Shown here: positions 1-9,802 of the stretch, one piece after another
Position numbering within the stretch: position 1 is the first letter of the stretch
Layout of the letters: each line of letters opens with the position of its first letter
Source: Cupriavidus sp. IDO
Lineage (GTDB): Bacteria; Pseudomonadota; Gammaproteobacteria; Burkholderiales; Burkholderiaceae
Length of the DNA stretch: 64,000 bases
Assembly (NCBI RefSeq): GCF_000812465.1
Contig: NZ_JWMA01000029.1
Coordinates: 1 to 64,000 of the forward strand
Reading direction: 5' to 3'
Notes under the pieces: model-generated
Told to the model about the DNA's origin: nothing
The model's input: only the letters and a program-made list of their open reading frames with translations
Databases searched by the model: none
Made by a program: the position numbers and the translations under genes

Positions 1-335
1 TCCAGGGGCTTCCTCCGCGGCCCTTCATAGTATCTCAGTGAAGCAGAACGTCAGCTTTGTTCCCGTTTGAGCAGGAATGAGCAAGTCTGACGGAACGGTT
101 TGACCTTGCGGCAACGACAACTTATATTGCCACGCACTATTGGTGTCTGATCCGCGTGTTGGAGGGATGCGCCAGCCACAAGGCGCGGCACCATGGCATG
201 AACCGGGCGGCCTGCCGGCCGTACCGAAACGGGGCAACCGCGCATCGACGGCGTGCGCGTGCGAAATGCACGCGCACGCCGTCGATGCGCTTTCCGGGAC
301 CATCGCGTCCCTATCGCTCCGTCAGGGGGATTGCC
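1..335. other. Non-coding leader region
   Basis: No convincing gene is seen in these 335 bases. They hold the 5' leader of the cupin-like gene that starts at 336, and the strong perfect hairpin at 240-290. A purine-rich GGGGA at about 326-330 serves as the ribosome binding site of that gene. Confidence 0.5.
240..290. repeat. Perfect 23-bp hairpin with 5-nt loop
   Basis: Bases 240-262 are the exact reverse complement of 268-290, with the loop GAAAT at 263-267. The stem is very GC-rich and ends 45 bases before the start of the downstream gene. The bases after it are not a clear U-tract, so it is a weak candidate for an intrinsic terminator. It may instead be a leader structure, an mRNA stabiliser or a protein-binding palindrome. 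Confidence 0.8.
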
Positions 336-1064
336 ATGCAGATCTTTACGCTGTTCGACGCGCAGATGCGCGACTTCGGCACCGGCCGCCGGCCGCGTTC
401 GGATTTCCACATCGGTTTCCGGTCGCGTGTCCTGGCGGCCAGTGCCGGTCTTGGTCACACATGCGATTACATTTTCCTGCGCACCGGCGAAACACAGAAC
501 GAATTTGTCACAAAGTGCCACGAATGGTGGGCATGCCTGCGTGGCGGCATCAGGATTGCCGAGGCGGGGCAAGAGCCGGTGCTGATGAGCGGCGGCGACA
601 TCTTTGTGCCGGCCGCCGGTGTGCCGATGCAGTTGAATATCATGCTGGACACGATTCTGGTACGCGTCATGCCGGCTCCCGATGACGCTCAGTCCGCGGG
701 GACGCCAGCCGCGCCGATTCAGGCGGAATTTGCGTGGCTTTCGGTGGGGGAGGACGACTGGGGGCGGCGCCTGCGTGCGCGTGGCCTGCGATGGGCGCTC
801 TGCTATCGCGGCGCATTGAGCCTGCACTGGAGGCCGGCGGCTCCGGATGCCAGGGGCCAGTGCGCACCTCTGCAACCGGGCACCTTGTACGCGCCGGATC
901 CGCAGGATGCCTGCGAGATCGACGTGCTGCAGCCGGGAAGCGGGCTGCTGTGCTGCATGCAAGGGGATCGCGCCGGCAATCTGCAGGCGCTTTGCGCGCC
1001 CGCCGGCCTCAATGAAGAACGCCGGGAACCATCCCGGCGCGAAGCGCTTTCGCTGCCGGGTTGA
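336..1064 (+). CDS. Hypothetical protein, cupin-like beta domain
   Basis: A 242-residue soluble protein with no signal peptide or membrane segment. I do not recognise the family with certainty. Residues about 60-110 alternate short hydrophobic strands with Gly/Asp turns (for example GGIRIAEAGQEPVLMSGGDI), and a second similar block follows at about 150-205. This pattern suggests a bicupin or a DUF2917-like fold, which is inference only. ATG 336 was chosen because GGGGA precedes it and the upstream in-frame extension runs through the hairpin and has non-protein-like composition. It is a single gene, convergent with the glutathione transferase. Confidence 0.6.
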   Translation: MQIFTLFDAQMRDFGTGRRPRSDFHIGFRSRVLAASAGLGHTCDYIFLRTGETQNEFVTKCHEWWACLRGGIRIAEAGQEPVLMSGGDIFVPAAGVPMQLNIMLDTILVRVMPAPDDAQSAGTPAAPIQAEFAWLSVGEDDWGRRLRARGLRWALCYRGALSLHWRPAAPDARGQCAPLQPGTLYAPDPQDACEIDVLQPGSGLLCCMQGDRAGNLQALCAPAGLNEERREPSRREALSLPG

Positions 1065-1082
1065 GCGGCAGCGCAGCCATGC

Positions 1083-1107
1083 GCGACACGCCGCCCGGGC
1101 GTGTCGC
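1083..1107. terminator. Hairpin between convergent genes
   Basis: A 10-bp perfect stem (1083-1092 with 1098-1107, loop GCCCG) sits between the stop codons of two convergent genes. There is no U-tract on either side, so it may only stabilise 3' ends or assist termination. Confidence 0.4.
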
Positions 1108-1119
1108 CGTCATCTTGCC

Positions 1120-1812
1120 TCAGTGACGCTTGTACTGCGTGGCGCCGAACAGGACCTCGCGTTCCTTGTCGCCTTGCAGCGGCTTGCGCTCCTTGGCCAG
1201 CACCTCGACGCCGCGCTTGACCGCCGGGCGTTCAGCGATTTCGTTGAACCAGCGCTTCAGCTGCGGATAGTCGTCCAGGTCCACGCCCTGGTTCTGCCAG
1301 CTGCGCAGCCAGGGGAAGGTGGCGATGTCGGCAATGGTGTACTGGTCGCCGGCGAGATACGCGTGCTTCGACAGCTGCGTATCGATCACGCCATAGAGGC
1401 GCTTCGCCTCGTTGGTATAGCGGTTGACCGCATACTCGATCTTCTCCGGGGCGTAGATGCGGAAGTGATGCGCCTGGCCGAGCATGGGACCCACGCCGCC
1501 CATCTGGAACATCAGCCACTGCAGCGCGTCGTACTTGCCGCGCACGTCCTCGGGCAGGAATTTGCCGGTCTTGCCGGCGAGGTAGAGCAGGATCGCGCCG
1601 GATTCGAACAGCGAGATCGGCTTGCCGTCAGGGCCGTCGGGGTCAACGATGGCGGGGATCTTGTTGTTGGGGCTGATCTTGAGGAAGTCTTCGCCGAACT
1701 GGTCGCCGGCGCCGATGTTGATCGGGTGGACCTTGTACTCCAGGCCGCACTCCTCGAGCATGATATGGACCTTGTGGCCGTTGGGCGTGGCCCAGGTGTA
1801 GACGTCGATCAT
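1120..1812 (-). CDS. yfcG: YfcG-type glutathione transferase / disulfide-bond oxidoreductase
   Basis: A 230-residue Nu-class GST-like protein. The N-terminal thioredoxin-fold domain (about 1-85) starts MIDVYTWATPNGHKV. Thr9 and Asn11 of this start match the glutathione-contacting residues known in E. coli YfcG, and SPNNKIPAIVD carries the cis-Pro loop. GGVGPMLGQAHHF opens the helical C-terminal domain and is a YfcG signature. YfcG has glutathione-dependent disulfide reductase activity, so redox maintenance is the likely role. The start at 1812 was chosen because AGGAG lies 8 bases upstream and the first residue then matches YfcG. The gene is monocistronic. Confidence 0.9.
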   Translation of the reverse strand: MIDVYTWATPNGHKVHIMLEECGLEYKVHPINIGAGDQFGEDFLKISPNNKIPAIVDPDGPDGKPISLFESGAILLYLAGKTGKFLPEDVRGKYDALQWLMFQMGGVGPMLGQAHHFRIYAPEKIEYAVNRYTNEAKRLYGVIDTQLSKHAYLAGDQYTIADIATFPWLRSWQNQGVDLDDYPQLKRWFNEIAERPAVKRGVEVLAKERKPLQGDKEREVLFGATQYKRH

Positions 1813-1883
1813 CGCAATTAGTCTCCTGGCTGTGATTACTGCCACATCCGCAACGGATGCGGCGAACCGGGGGATTTAAGCAC

Positions 1884-1917
1884 AGAAGAAAAAAACGCGC
1901 AGACAGGCTGCGCGTTT
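1884..1917 (-). terminator. Intrinsic terminator after acyl-CoA dehydrogenase
   Basis: Bases 1891-1901 pair perfectly with 1907-1917 over 11 bp with the loop ACAGG. On the minus strand the stem is followed by a run of T residues, so it terminates the acyl-CoA dehydrogenase transcript before the GST gene. Confidence 0.8.
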
Positions 1918-1963
1918 TCCACACTGCCGGCAGGGCCGGCCGTCTTGCGAGTGAGCCGGGGCT

Positions 1964-3226
<1,263 letters not shown>

Positions 3227-3322
3227 GTGGTCTCCTCGCTACTCCAGAAATTGGCACGGCCTTGTCAGGCGCGCCGGTATGCACGCGGCATTTGCCGATG
3301 GAATGCACTCTATCTGAAAGTC

Positions 3323-3346
3323 AGTAATTAGAAAAATGAATTTACT
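3323..3346. promoter_or_regulatory. Putative LysR operator between divergent genes
   Basis: The AT-rich stretch holds ATT-N9-AAT (3327-3341), which also satisfies T-N11-A (T3328, A3340), inside a larger imperfect palindrome AGTAATT...AATTTACT. It lies between the divergent acyl-CoA dehydrogenase and LysR genes, where LysR family boxes are normally found. Its role is inferred. Confidence 0.45.
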
Positions 3347-3384
3347 GGATTGGGTAGTATCAATATCCTGCATTCCATGCCAGA

Positions 3385-4332
3385 ATGCCTGCCATGCAGC
3401 TCTCCCGCATCGACCTCAATCTCTTCGTGGTGTTCGACGCCATCTACAGCGAAGGCAGCATCACCGCGGCCGCGCGCCAGCTCAACCTGACGCAGCCCGC
3501 CGTGAGCCATGCGCTGGGACGGCTGCGGACCTTGTTCGACGACCCATTGTTCGAGCGGCGCGGGCAGGGCATGGCGCCCACGCCGCTGGCGCGCTCGCTG
3601 GCATCCGAGGTGCGCGCCGCGCTGCAGTCCTTTGCCCGCACGCTGCAGGATACGCCGCACTTCGATCCCGCCGCGACCGTGCGCCGCTTCACCATCGGCA
3701 TGCGCGATGCGCTGGAGTCCACGTTGCTGCCGCCGCTGATGGCGCGTGTGACGGCGATGGCGCCGCAGGTGGAAATCGCCGCCATCCGCTTCGACCGGCG
3801 CGAGATGGAGTCCGAGCTGCTGGCCGGCACGCTCGATGCCGCCATCGACATCCTGCTGCCGGTGTCGCCGGCCATCCACCACGCGCCGTTCATGGCCGAT
3901 CCGATGGTGGTGCTGGCCCGGCGCGACCATCCGCTGGTGAAGAAGGAACTGACGCTCGATCGCTATCTCGCGGCCGAGCACGTACACGTGTCGTCGCGCC
4001 GCCGCGGAGCGGGGCTGGAAGACCAGGCCCTGCATCGCATGGGCCTGACGCGCCGGGTGCGGCTGCGCTGCCAGCACTATGCGGCCGCCTGCCGCGTGGT
4101 GAGCTGCACCGACCTGCTGGCAACGCTGCCGCTGCGCTACGCACGCATCGCCAACGAGCCGTACGCCAACCGGCTGCTGTCGCTGCCGTTCAAGGTGCCG
4201 ACGCTGGAGCTTCACCTGTACTGGCATGCGGGCGGCGAGAACGACGGCGCCAACCGCTGGCTGCGCGAGCAGCTGATGGCGGTGATGAGCTCGCTCGGCG
4301 GCGGCATGTCGGACGTGGCGCCGGCTGCCTGA
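3385..4332 (+). CDS. LysR family transcriptional regulator
   Basis: A 315-residue regulator. Residues about 5-65 form the winged helix-turn-helix (SITAAARQLNLTQPAVSHALGR), followed by a periplasmic-binding-like effector domain (about 95-300) of the type seen in NodD/NahR-like LysR proteins. The start could equally be ATG 3394 (MQLSRIDLNLF), which is the commoner N-terminus in this subfamily; neither has a good ribosome binding site. Divergent orientation suggests that it controls the acyl-CoA dehydrogenase and itself through the box at 3323-3346. The effector is unknown. Confidence 0.92.
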   Translation: MPAMQLSRIDLNLFVVFDAIYSEGSITAAARQLNLTQPAVSHALGRLRTLFDDPLFERRGQGMAPTPLARSLASEVRAALQSFARTLQDTPHFDPAATVRRFTIGMRDALESTLLPPLMARVTAMAPQVEIAAIRFDRREMESELLAGTLDAAIDILLPVSPAIHHAPFMADPMVVLARRDHPLVKKELTLDRYLAAEHVHVSSRRRGAGLEDQALHRMGLTRRVRLRCQHYAAACRVVSCTDLLATLPLRYARIANEPYANRLLSLPFKVPTLELHLYWHAGGENDGANRWLREQLMAVMSSLGGGMSDVAPAA

Positions 4333-4607
4333 TCCGGCGCTTCGGACGCGTCGGGTCATCCCTTTCAACGCGTTGATGTGATGCACTGCCGAGCCAGTGC
4401 GGCACATTTCGCGCTTCCGTGCAGCGCGCACGGGTCACACGTAAGCAATTGTTCGCAGGCTGGACGCTCATCCGGCACGCTCATAACATCGTCCGGTCCC
4501 ATCTGCCCCCGGCATCACAGCGCGAGCCAGCGCTTGCCTGCCGTCCCGTCCGCCTCGGCGGATCCCTGCGGGCAGTTCCCCCATCCCTATTACGACGATT
4601 CAGACCG

Positions 4608-5786
4608 ATGACCGGGAAACGCTTGCTTGCAAAAAACCACGCCCACTCGCCGCGATCCACGCGGCCGGCCTCGCAGTACCTGACGGCTGCCTGCGCTGCC
4701 GCCACCTTGCTCGTGCTATCCGCCTGTGGCGGCGGCGGTGATGGCGGCAGTGGGGGTACGTCCGGCTCAGGATCGGGCGCGCAGCCGGCAGCGCAAGGCA
4801 GCGCGTCCGGCCAGTCCGCCTCCGGCCCGAGCGGCACGACAACCGCTGGCGCCTGCTATACCGTCAGCGGCGCAGCGCCGGCGTCGGCCTCGGGTTCGAC
4901 CGTCACCTTGCTGCCGGCGCGCGGCAGCAGCGTGAGCAACTATCGCGTCCTCGACGAGCCGCGCAGCGCGGGGCTCTGCTACGCCAACTACCGGCGCGAG
5001 CAGGTCGGCCTGCCGCCGCTGGTTGCGCGCGATGCGCTCGGCAACACGGCCCAGAGCCACACCAGCTACATGCTGGCCAACAACGTGCTCACGCACGACG
5101 AGACCGCGGGCAACCCGGGCTATATCGGCGCGACCGCCGACGGCCGCATCCAGGCGGCCTATCCGACCAACGCCACCGCCGAAGTCGTGGCGGGTGCCAA
5201 CAAGTGGACTTCGGTGGCGAACGCCCAGCTGTCGATGTCGCCCAAGGACGCGCTGGTCTCCGACCTGATCGATGCACCATTCCACCGTTCGGCGCTGCTG
5301 GGCAGCTACGGTTCGGCCGGCAGCGGCTTCGCCGAAAGCGTGGGCCCGAACAACGGCGGCACTTCGGCCAGCTACTACCAGACCATCGATCTCGCGGATG
5401 CATCGAAGGGCGGCAGCGACAGCCAGATGGTGGCGTATCCGTTCAACGGCCAGGCGGACGTGCCGGCGAGCTGGGTGAATTCGGAAAGCCCCAATCCGGC
5501 TCCCGGCTATGCCGGCAGCACCATGGGCTACCCGGTTTCGCTGCAGGCCATCAACACCTCGCTGCAGTTCAATGCGGACAGCTTCACCATCACCGACGCG
5601 CAGGGCAACAACGTCAACTGCCTGAAGGTTGACAGCCGTTCATCGGGCCTGTCCAGCGCCGCGCGCGGGCTGGCTATCTGCACGCCGACCACACCGCTGG
5701 CGAGCCAGCAGCGCTATACGGTCGCAGTCACCGGCACGCTTGGCAGCCAGCCAGTCAGCCTGAACTGGTCCTTCACCACGCGCTGA
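4608..5786 (+). CDS. CAP-domain (SCP-like) lipoprotein
   Basis: A 392-residue exported protein. The N-terminus has a basic region, a hydrophobic stretch and the lipobox LSAC at about residues 39-42, then a Gly/Ser-rich linker (about 43-90). The SCP/PR1/CAP fold follows (about 115-260): LCYANYRREQVGLPPL, AQSHTSYMLANNVLTHDE and DLIDAPFHRSALL are the hallmark helices and the His-containing region. The C-terminal 130 residues look like a beta-sandwich with a Big_5-like pattern (DVPASW, TPLASQQRYTVAVTG and a final Trp-Ser-Phe). The role is probably at the cell surface and is not known. ATG 4608 was chosen because it gives a proper lipoprotein signal. The gene is alone in its strand block. Confidence 0.8.
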   Translation: MTGKRLLAKNHAHSPRSTRPASQYLTAACAAATLLVLSACGGGGDGGSGGTSGSGSGAQPAAQGSASGQSASGPSGTTTAGACYTVSGAAPASASGSTVTLLPARGSSVSNYRVLDEPRSAGLCYANYRREQVGLPPLVARDALGNTAQSHTSYMLANNVLTHDETAGNPGYIGATADGRIQAAYPTNATAEVVAGANKWTSVANAQLSMSPKDALVSDLIDAPFHRSALLGSYGSAGSGFAESVGPNNGGTSASYYQTIDLADASKGGSDSQMVAYPFNGQADVPASWVNSESPNPAPGYAGSTMGYPVSLQAINTSLQFNADSFTITDAQGNNVNCLKVDSRSSGLSSAARGLAICTPTTPLASQQRYTVAVTGTLGSQPVSLNWSFTTR

Positions 5787-5960
5787 GCTCCGCGCGCCGG
5801 CGCTCATGGCGAAACGGGGCAGAAGTGGGGCGAGGGTCGAGTGATTGCTGCCTTTTTCGCTGCAGTGCACAGAGGGTGCCGCGCCGAATCAGACGGCCGC
5901 CGACATCGGAATCGGCGCTTAGCCACTACAATGCCGACATCCTTCCCTCGGAGAGATCGG

Positions 5961-7871
5961 ATGGCTGACCTGGTTCCTACTACGATGGTCTGGCGAGGCA
6001 CGCTGGCCCTGACCCTGGCGGCGCTGCTTGGCGCTTGCGCGACACGAAGCGACGTACCTGCTGCAACCGCAGCAACCGCACCAACCGGTGCACCCGCTGC
6101 ACCAGTGGCATCATCCGCACCGGCGGCGCCTTCAGCGGCTCTGCCCGCCCCGCCTGAAGTTGCCTCGGGCTATCGCGCAGGCATGTCGACGGTCTACTCC
6201 GCGCGTCACATGGCTGCTGCCGCCAACCCGCTGGCAACCGAAGCCGGCCGCGATATCCTGCGCAAGGGCGGATCGGCGATCGATGCAGCCATTGCCATGC
6301 AGGCCGTCCTGACCCTGGTTGAGCCACAGGCGACCGGCATCGGCGGCGGTGGCTTCATCATGTACTGGGACGGCAAGCGCGTGCAGGCCTATGATGGCCG
6401 CGAGACCGCGCCGGCCGGCGCCAGGGAGAACCTGTTCTTGCGGCCCGACGGCAAGCCGATGGAATTCAACGAGGGCCGCATCGGCGGCCGCTCCGTCGGC
6501 GCGCCCGGCGTGCTGCGCGCGATGGAGCTGGCACACCGGCAGCACGGCAAGCTGCCGTGGGCCCGGCTGTTCGATCGTGCCATTTCGCTGGCGGAGAACG
6601 GCTTCCCGATCTCGGAGCGGCTCCATACGCAAGTGGCGGCCGACCAGTTCATCACAGCATCGCCCGAGATGCAGGCGTACTTCCTGGACCCGCAAGGCAA
6701 GCCCAAACCGGTTGGCACGATGCTGAAAAACCCGGAGCTGGCGCAGACGCTGCGCGATATCGCCCGCCATGGCGCGAGCGTGTTCTATACCGGACCGATT
6801 GCGAAGGACATCGCCACGAAAGTGAATGGCAGCGCCAATCCGGGCACGCTGTCGACGGCTGATCTGCGCGGCTACGTGGCCAAGGAACGCAAGCCGGTCT
6901 GCACCGACTACAAGCTCTGGAAGGTCTGCGGCATGCCGCCGCCGTCGTCAGGCGGCATTGCGATCGCGCAGATCCTTGGCACGCTGCAGGCGCTGGAAAC
7001 GCATAACCCAAAGTTTGCGCTGGCGGCGCTGAAACCAAGGGCGGTCAATACGCCGGCGGTGCTGGAGGCCAATCCCGCTGCCGTTCATGCCATCTCCGAA
7101 GCGCAACGCCTGGCCTATGCCGACCGCGGGCTATATGTGGCAGACCGCGATTTCGTGCCGGTCGATGTGGCGGCCCTGACGAAGCCGGACTACCTGGCCG
7201 AGCGCGCCAGGCTGATCGGTGACAACAGTGCCGGCAAGGCGCAGCCGGGCGTGCCGGACGGGCCGACGGTCGCGTTCGCGCCGGATCGTTCTCCGCCGCG
7301 CATCTCGACCTCGCAGATCGTGGCGGTCGATGACCGGGGCGGCGCAGTGTCGATGACGACTTCGGTCGAGGCATATTTCGGCTCGCACGTGATGGTGCGC
7401 GGCTTCATGCTCAACAACCAGCTCACCGACTTCTCGTTCGTGCCGAGCGAGAACGGCAAGCCGGTGGCAAACCGCGTGGAGCCGGGCAAGCGCCCGCGCT
7501 CGTCGATGGCGCCGACGCTGGTGTTCGACAGGAAGACTGGCCAGTTCCTGGCAGCGGTCGGCTCACCCGGTGGCTCCCAGATCATCGAGTACGTTTCGAA
7601 GACGCTGGTCGGCCTGCTCGACTGGAACATGGATGTGCAGGCGGCGGTCGGCATGGCCAACTTCGGCAGCCGCAACGGCCCGACAGAGCTGGAGAAGGGC
7701 CTGGTGACGCCGGCGCTGGCAGCAGCCCTGAAGCAGCGTGGGCATGAAGTGGCCGAGATCGAAATGACCAGTGGCACGCAGGCCATCATGCGCAAGCAGC
7801 GCGCCGACGGCAAGGTGGTCTGGGCGGGCGGCGCGGACCCGAGGCGGGAAGGGGTGGCGCTGGGAGATTGA
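5961..7871 (+). CDS. ggt: Gamma-glutamyltransferase
   Basis: A 636-residue Ntn-hydrolase that hydrolyses or transfers the gamma-glutamyl group of glutathione. The signal sequence ends in the lipobox LGAC (about residue 25), followed by an Ala/Pro-rich linker, so it is probably a membrane-anchored periplasmic enzyme. Family blocks are AIDAAIAMQAVLTLVEPQATGIGGG near residue 110, GAPGVLRAMELAH and PPPSSGGI. The autoprocessing site and nucleophile Thr should be in ISTSQIVAVDDRGGAVSMTT (about residue 450), and GSPGGSQIIEYV supplies the oxyanion region. GGAGAG lies upstream of ATG 5961. Confidence 0.93.
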   Translation: MADLVPTTMVWRGTLALTLAALLGACATRSDVPAATAATAPTGAPAAPVASSAPAAPSAALPAPPEVASGYRAGMSTVYSARHMAAAANPLATEAGRDILRKGGSAIDAAIAMQAVLTLVEPQATGIGGGGFIMYWDGKRVQAYDGRETAPAGARENLFLRPDGKPMEFNEGRIGGRSVGAPGVLRAMELAHRQHGKLPWARLFDRAISLAENGFPISERLHTQVAADQFITASPEMQAYFLDPQGKPKPVGTMLKNPELAQTLRDIARHGASVFYTGPIAKDIATKVNGSANPGTLSTADLRGYVAKERKPVCTDYKLWKVCGMPPPSSGGIAIAQILGTLQALETHNPKFALAALKPRAVNTPAVLEANPAAVHAISEAQRLAYADRGLYVADRDFVPVDVAALTKPDYLAERARLIGDNSAGKAQPGVPDGPTVAFAPDRSPPRISTSQIVAVDDRGGAVSMTTSVEAYFGSHVMVRGFMLNNQLTDFSFVPSENGKPVANRVEPGKRPRSSMAPTLVFDRKTGQFLAAVGSPGGSQIIEYVSKTLVGLLDWNMDVQAAVGMANFGSRNGPTELEKGLVTPALAAALKQRGHEVAEIEMTSGTQAIMRKQRADGKVVWAGGADPRREGVALGD

Positions 7872-7899
7872 GGCCGGCTTGCCCCCTCTGTGATTGCGG

Positions 7900-7930
7900 A
7901 AACGGGCGCCACGGCGCCCGTTTCTTGTTT
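7900..7930. terminator. Bidirectional terminator
   Basis: Bases 7900-7910 pair perfectly with 7913-7923 (11 bp, GC-rich core, T-rich on both flanks). It lies between the convergent gamma-glutamyltransferase and lipase genes. Confidence 0.85.
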
Positions 7931-7967
7931 ACCGGCTGATTGCAGGCGCGAGGGCCGGGGCTGCTGC

Positions 7968-9554
7968 TCAGAACTGCCCGAAGAAAGCCCTGGCAGCAGC
8001 CATGCAGAACGGCGCAACAAGCGTGCCGTGGTAGGCCTCGAGGACAGCCGCAGCGCCGCCGTCGGTGGCACCCCCTGCCACAGCCTGCGCGGCCAGGTTT
8101 GCCTTTGCGCTGGCAAAACCCTGCTTGATCGCGGCGTACGGGTCGGCGGGACCGGCGATGGGGGCGTCGACATCGAGCACGCTGGTCATCCCGGCCGGCA
8201 CGTTCGCGTTCTGCCAGAAAGCTTGCTGCACGGTCGCGTTGAAGAAGGACACGGTGGGATCGGCGCGCCCGCCGCAGAGCTGTACCGGCGCGCGTGGCAG
8301 CCAGTTGCGCAGATCATTGCGCCTGAAGTCCTGGCGCAACGGGTGAGCAGGGCTGGCGGCCGGCGCCATCGCCGCCGTCGGGCTCGGGAACGCGCCATCG
8401 GGATTCGCCAGCGAATCTTCCAGCAATCCCAGCCGGTAGTCATTGCGCACGAGATTCGCATTGCCGAAGCCCAACGCGAACAGGGGAGTCAGTTCCGGCG
8501 GTGTCAGCGGCGGGGAAAGGGGAGGTGTCAGGGAAGCAAACTGCGGCGCGGGCGGGACGTTGCTGAACAGCTGCGTGGCGGGCAGCTTGCCCCGCGCAAT
8601 CAGGGTTTCGACCGGGGTGACGCTCGGCAGCAGGTTCCCGATGCCAGGCGCGTAGGCGGCCTCGTAGATTTCGCCGGGGCGGTGGTAGAGATTGCGGTAC
8701 GAATGCTGGTAGCTCGTGGTGACCAGTACCGCGAATACCGTGGCGCCGATGCCCACCTCCCCGGCTACCAGCGCATCGCCCATGGCCGCCAGGGCATAGG
8801 GCCCCGACCCCGGCGCGGATGCCGTTACCGGAACCCCCATCGCCTGCAGCCGACGGTGCGTCGCCATGGCGACATGCCCGCCCTGCGAGTACCCGGTAAT
8901 GAAGAGCTTGCCGCTCTCCGAGGCTGGCCTGCCCGATCCGGGCTTGCGCATGGCGAAACGCGCGGCCCGCAGAGCATCGACCATATCGGCCGATTGCTGC
9001 CTGGCATTCAGGTACGGATGGTAGTCGAGTCCTGAGCCTGCATATCCCGCATAGTTGCTCGCGACGACGATATAGCCCTGGGCCGTGTACATGGCTGCAA
9101 CGCTGATGCCCTCGGACGCGCCGTCGCCATTGGCAGGATCGGCCTGCATCAGGTCGGCGATATTGAATTTGCGGTAGGTACTGGTCCCGTGCGCGTACAT
9201 CAGGGTCGGGCGCGGGCCGCTGCAGGCCTGGCCGCCCGGAATCATCAGGGCGGCGCTGGCTGTCGTCGGCTCGCCCGCGCCGCCGACCGTGCGGTACCGC
9301 AGGGTTACGATCTCGAGGTCGCACCTGGGCGCCCCGGTGACCTGCAGCAATTGCCGGCCCTCGTCGCTGGCATTGAGCTGCGCCAGCAGGGCGGCGGCAC
9401 TCAGGCGCAATGTTGTCTTCTGCTCCAGCAGGGCGCCGTCGCGGGCATCGCAGTCGCCGTCACGGCACGACATCGCGGATTGCGCACCGGCACTCGCACT
9501 CAGCACCGCACAGGCCATGGCCGCGAGGCCGCCCTTCAACAGGATTGCTCGCAT
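7968..9554 (-). CDS. Secreted alpha/beta-hydrolase, secretory lipase family
   Basis: A 528-residue exported hydrolase. Residues 1-24 are a classic signal peptide (cleavage after SAGA). The alpha/beta-hydrolase fold shows YAHGTS (oxyanion region, about residue 118) and the nucleophile elbow GYSQGGH (about residue 218). The motif CGGRADPTVSF near residue 427 is likely the Asp strand, and the His is probably in AYHGT. The overall pattern resembles the secretory lipase (LIP) family, which cleaves triglycerides or esters. GAGGAG precedes the start. It is monocistronic. Confidence 0.82.
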   Translation of the reverse strand: MRAILLKGGLAAMACAVLSASAGAQSAMSCRDGDCDARDGALLEQKTTLRLSAAALLAQLNASDEGRQLLQVTGAPRCDLEIVTLRYRTVGGAGEPTTASAALMIPGGQACSGPRPTLMYAHGTSTYRKFNIADLMQADPANGDGASEGISVAAMYTAQGYIVVASNYAGYAGSGLDYHPYLNARQQSADMVDALRAARFAMRKPGSGRPASESGKLFITGYSQGGHVAMATHRRLQAMGVPVTASAPGSGPYALAAMGDALVAGEVGIGATVFAVLVTTSYQHSYRNLYHRPGEIYEAAYAPGIGNLLPSVTPVETLIARGKLPATQLFSNVPPAPQFASLTPPLSPPLTPPELTPLFALGFGNANLVRNDYRLGLLEDSLANPDGAFPSPTAAMAPAASPAHPLRQDFRRNDLRNWLPRAPVQLCGGRADPTVSFFNATVQQAFWQNANVPAGMTSVLDVDAPIAGPADPYAAIKQGFASAKANLAAQAVAGGATDGGAAAVLEAYHGTLVAPFCMAAARAFFGQF

Positions 9555-9802
9555 CTCAGGTCTCCTCGACTCGGCTCGTTATTGGTCTTGGAACTGCGGG
9601 TAATGAGCGGAGTGTAGGTAAACCGGCTGGCGCGGCATAGGGCGGAATGCGCGCTTTGCCCGTGACGCGTCTCAGCGCTGAAGCGTTTTCAATTTGGTGC
9701 AGATCAGAGTTTAGGCGCAGGGCTCCTGGCAGCGAAACAGCTACGCTTCCAGGAATCCATGCAACTCAAATCACCCGCGGTACGGCCAGGACGCTTTCCC
9801 GT

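Noticed and set aside
847-1821. Plus-strand frame over the cupin-like gene end and the GST gene
   Set aside because: It covers the antisense of a recognised GST and has no family motif; not a gene.
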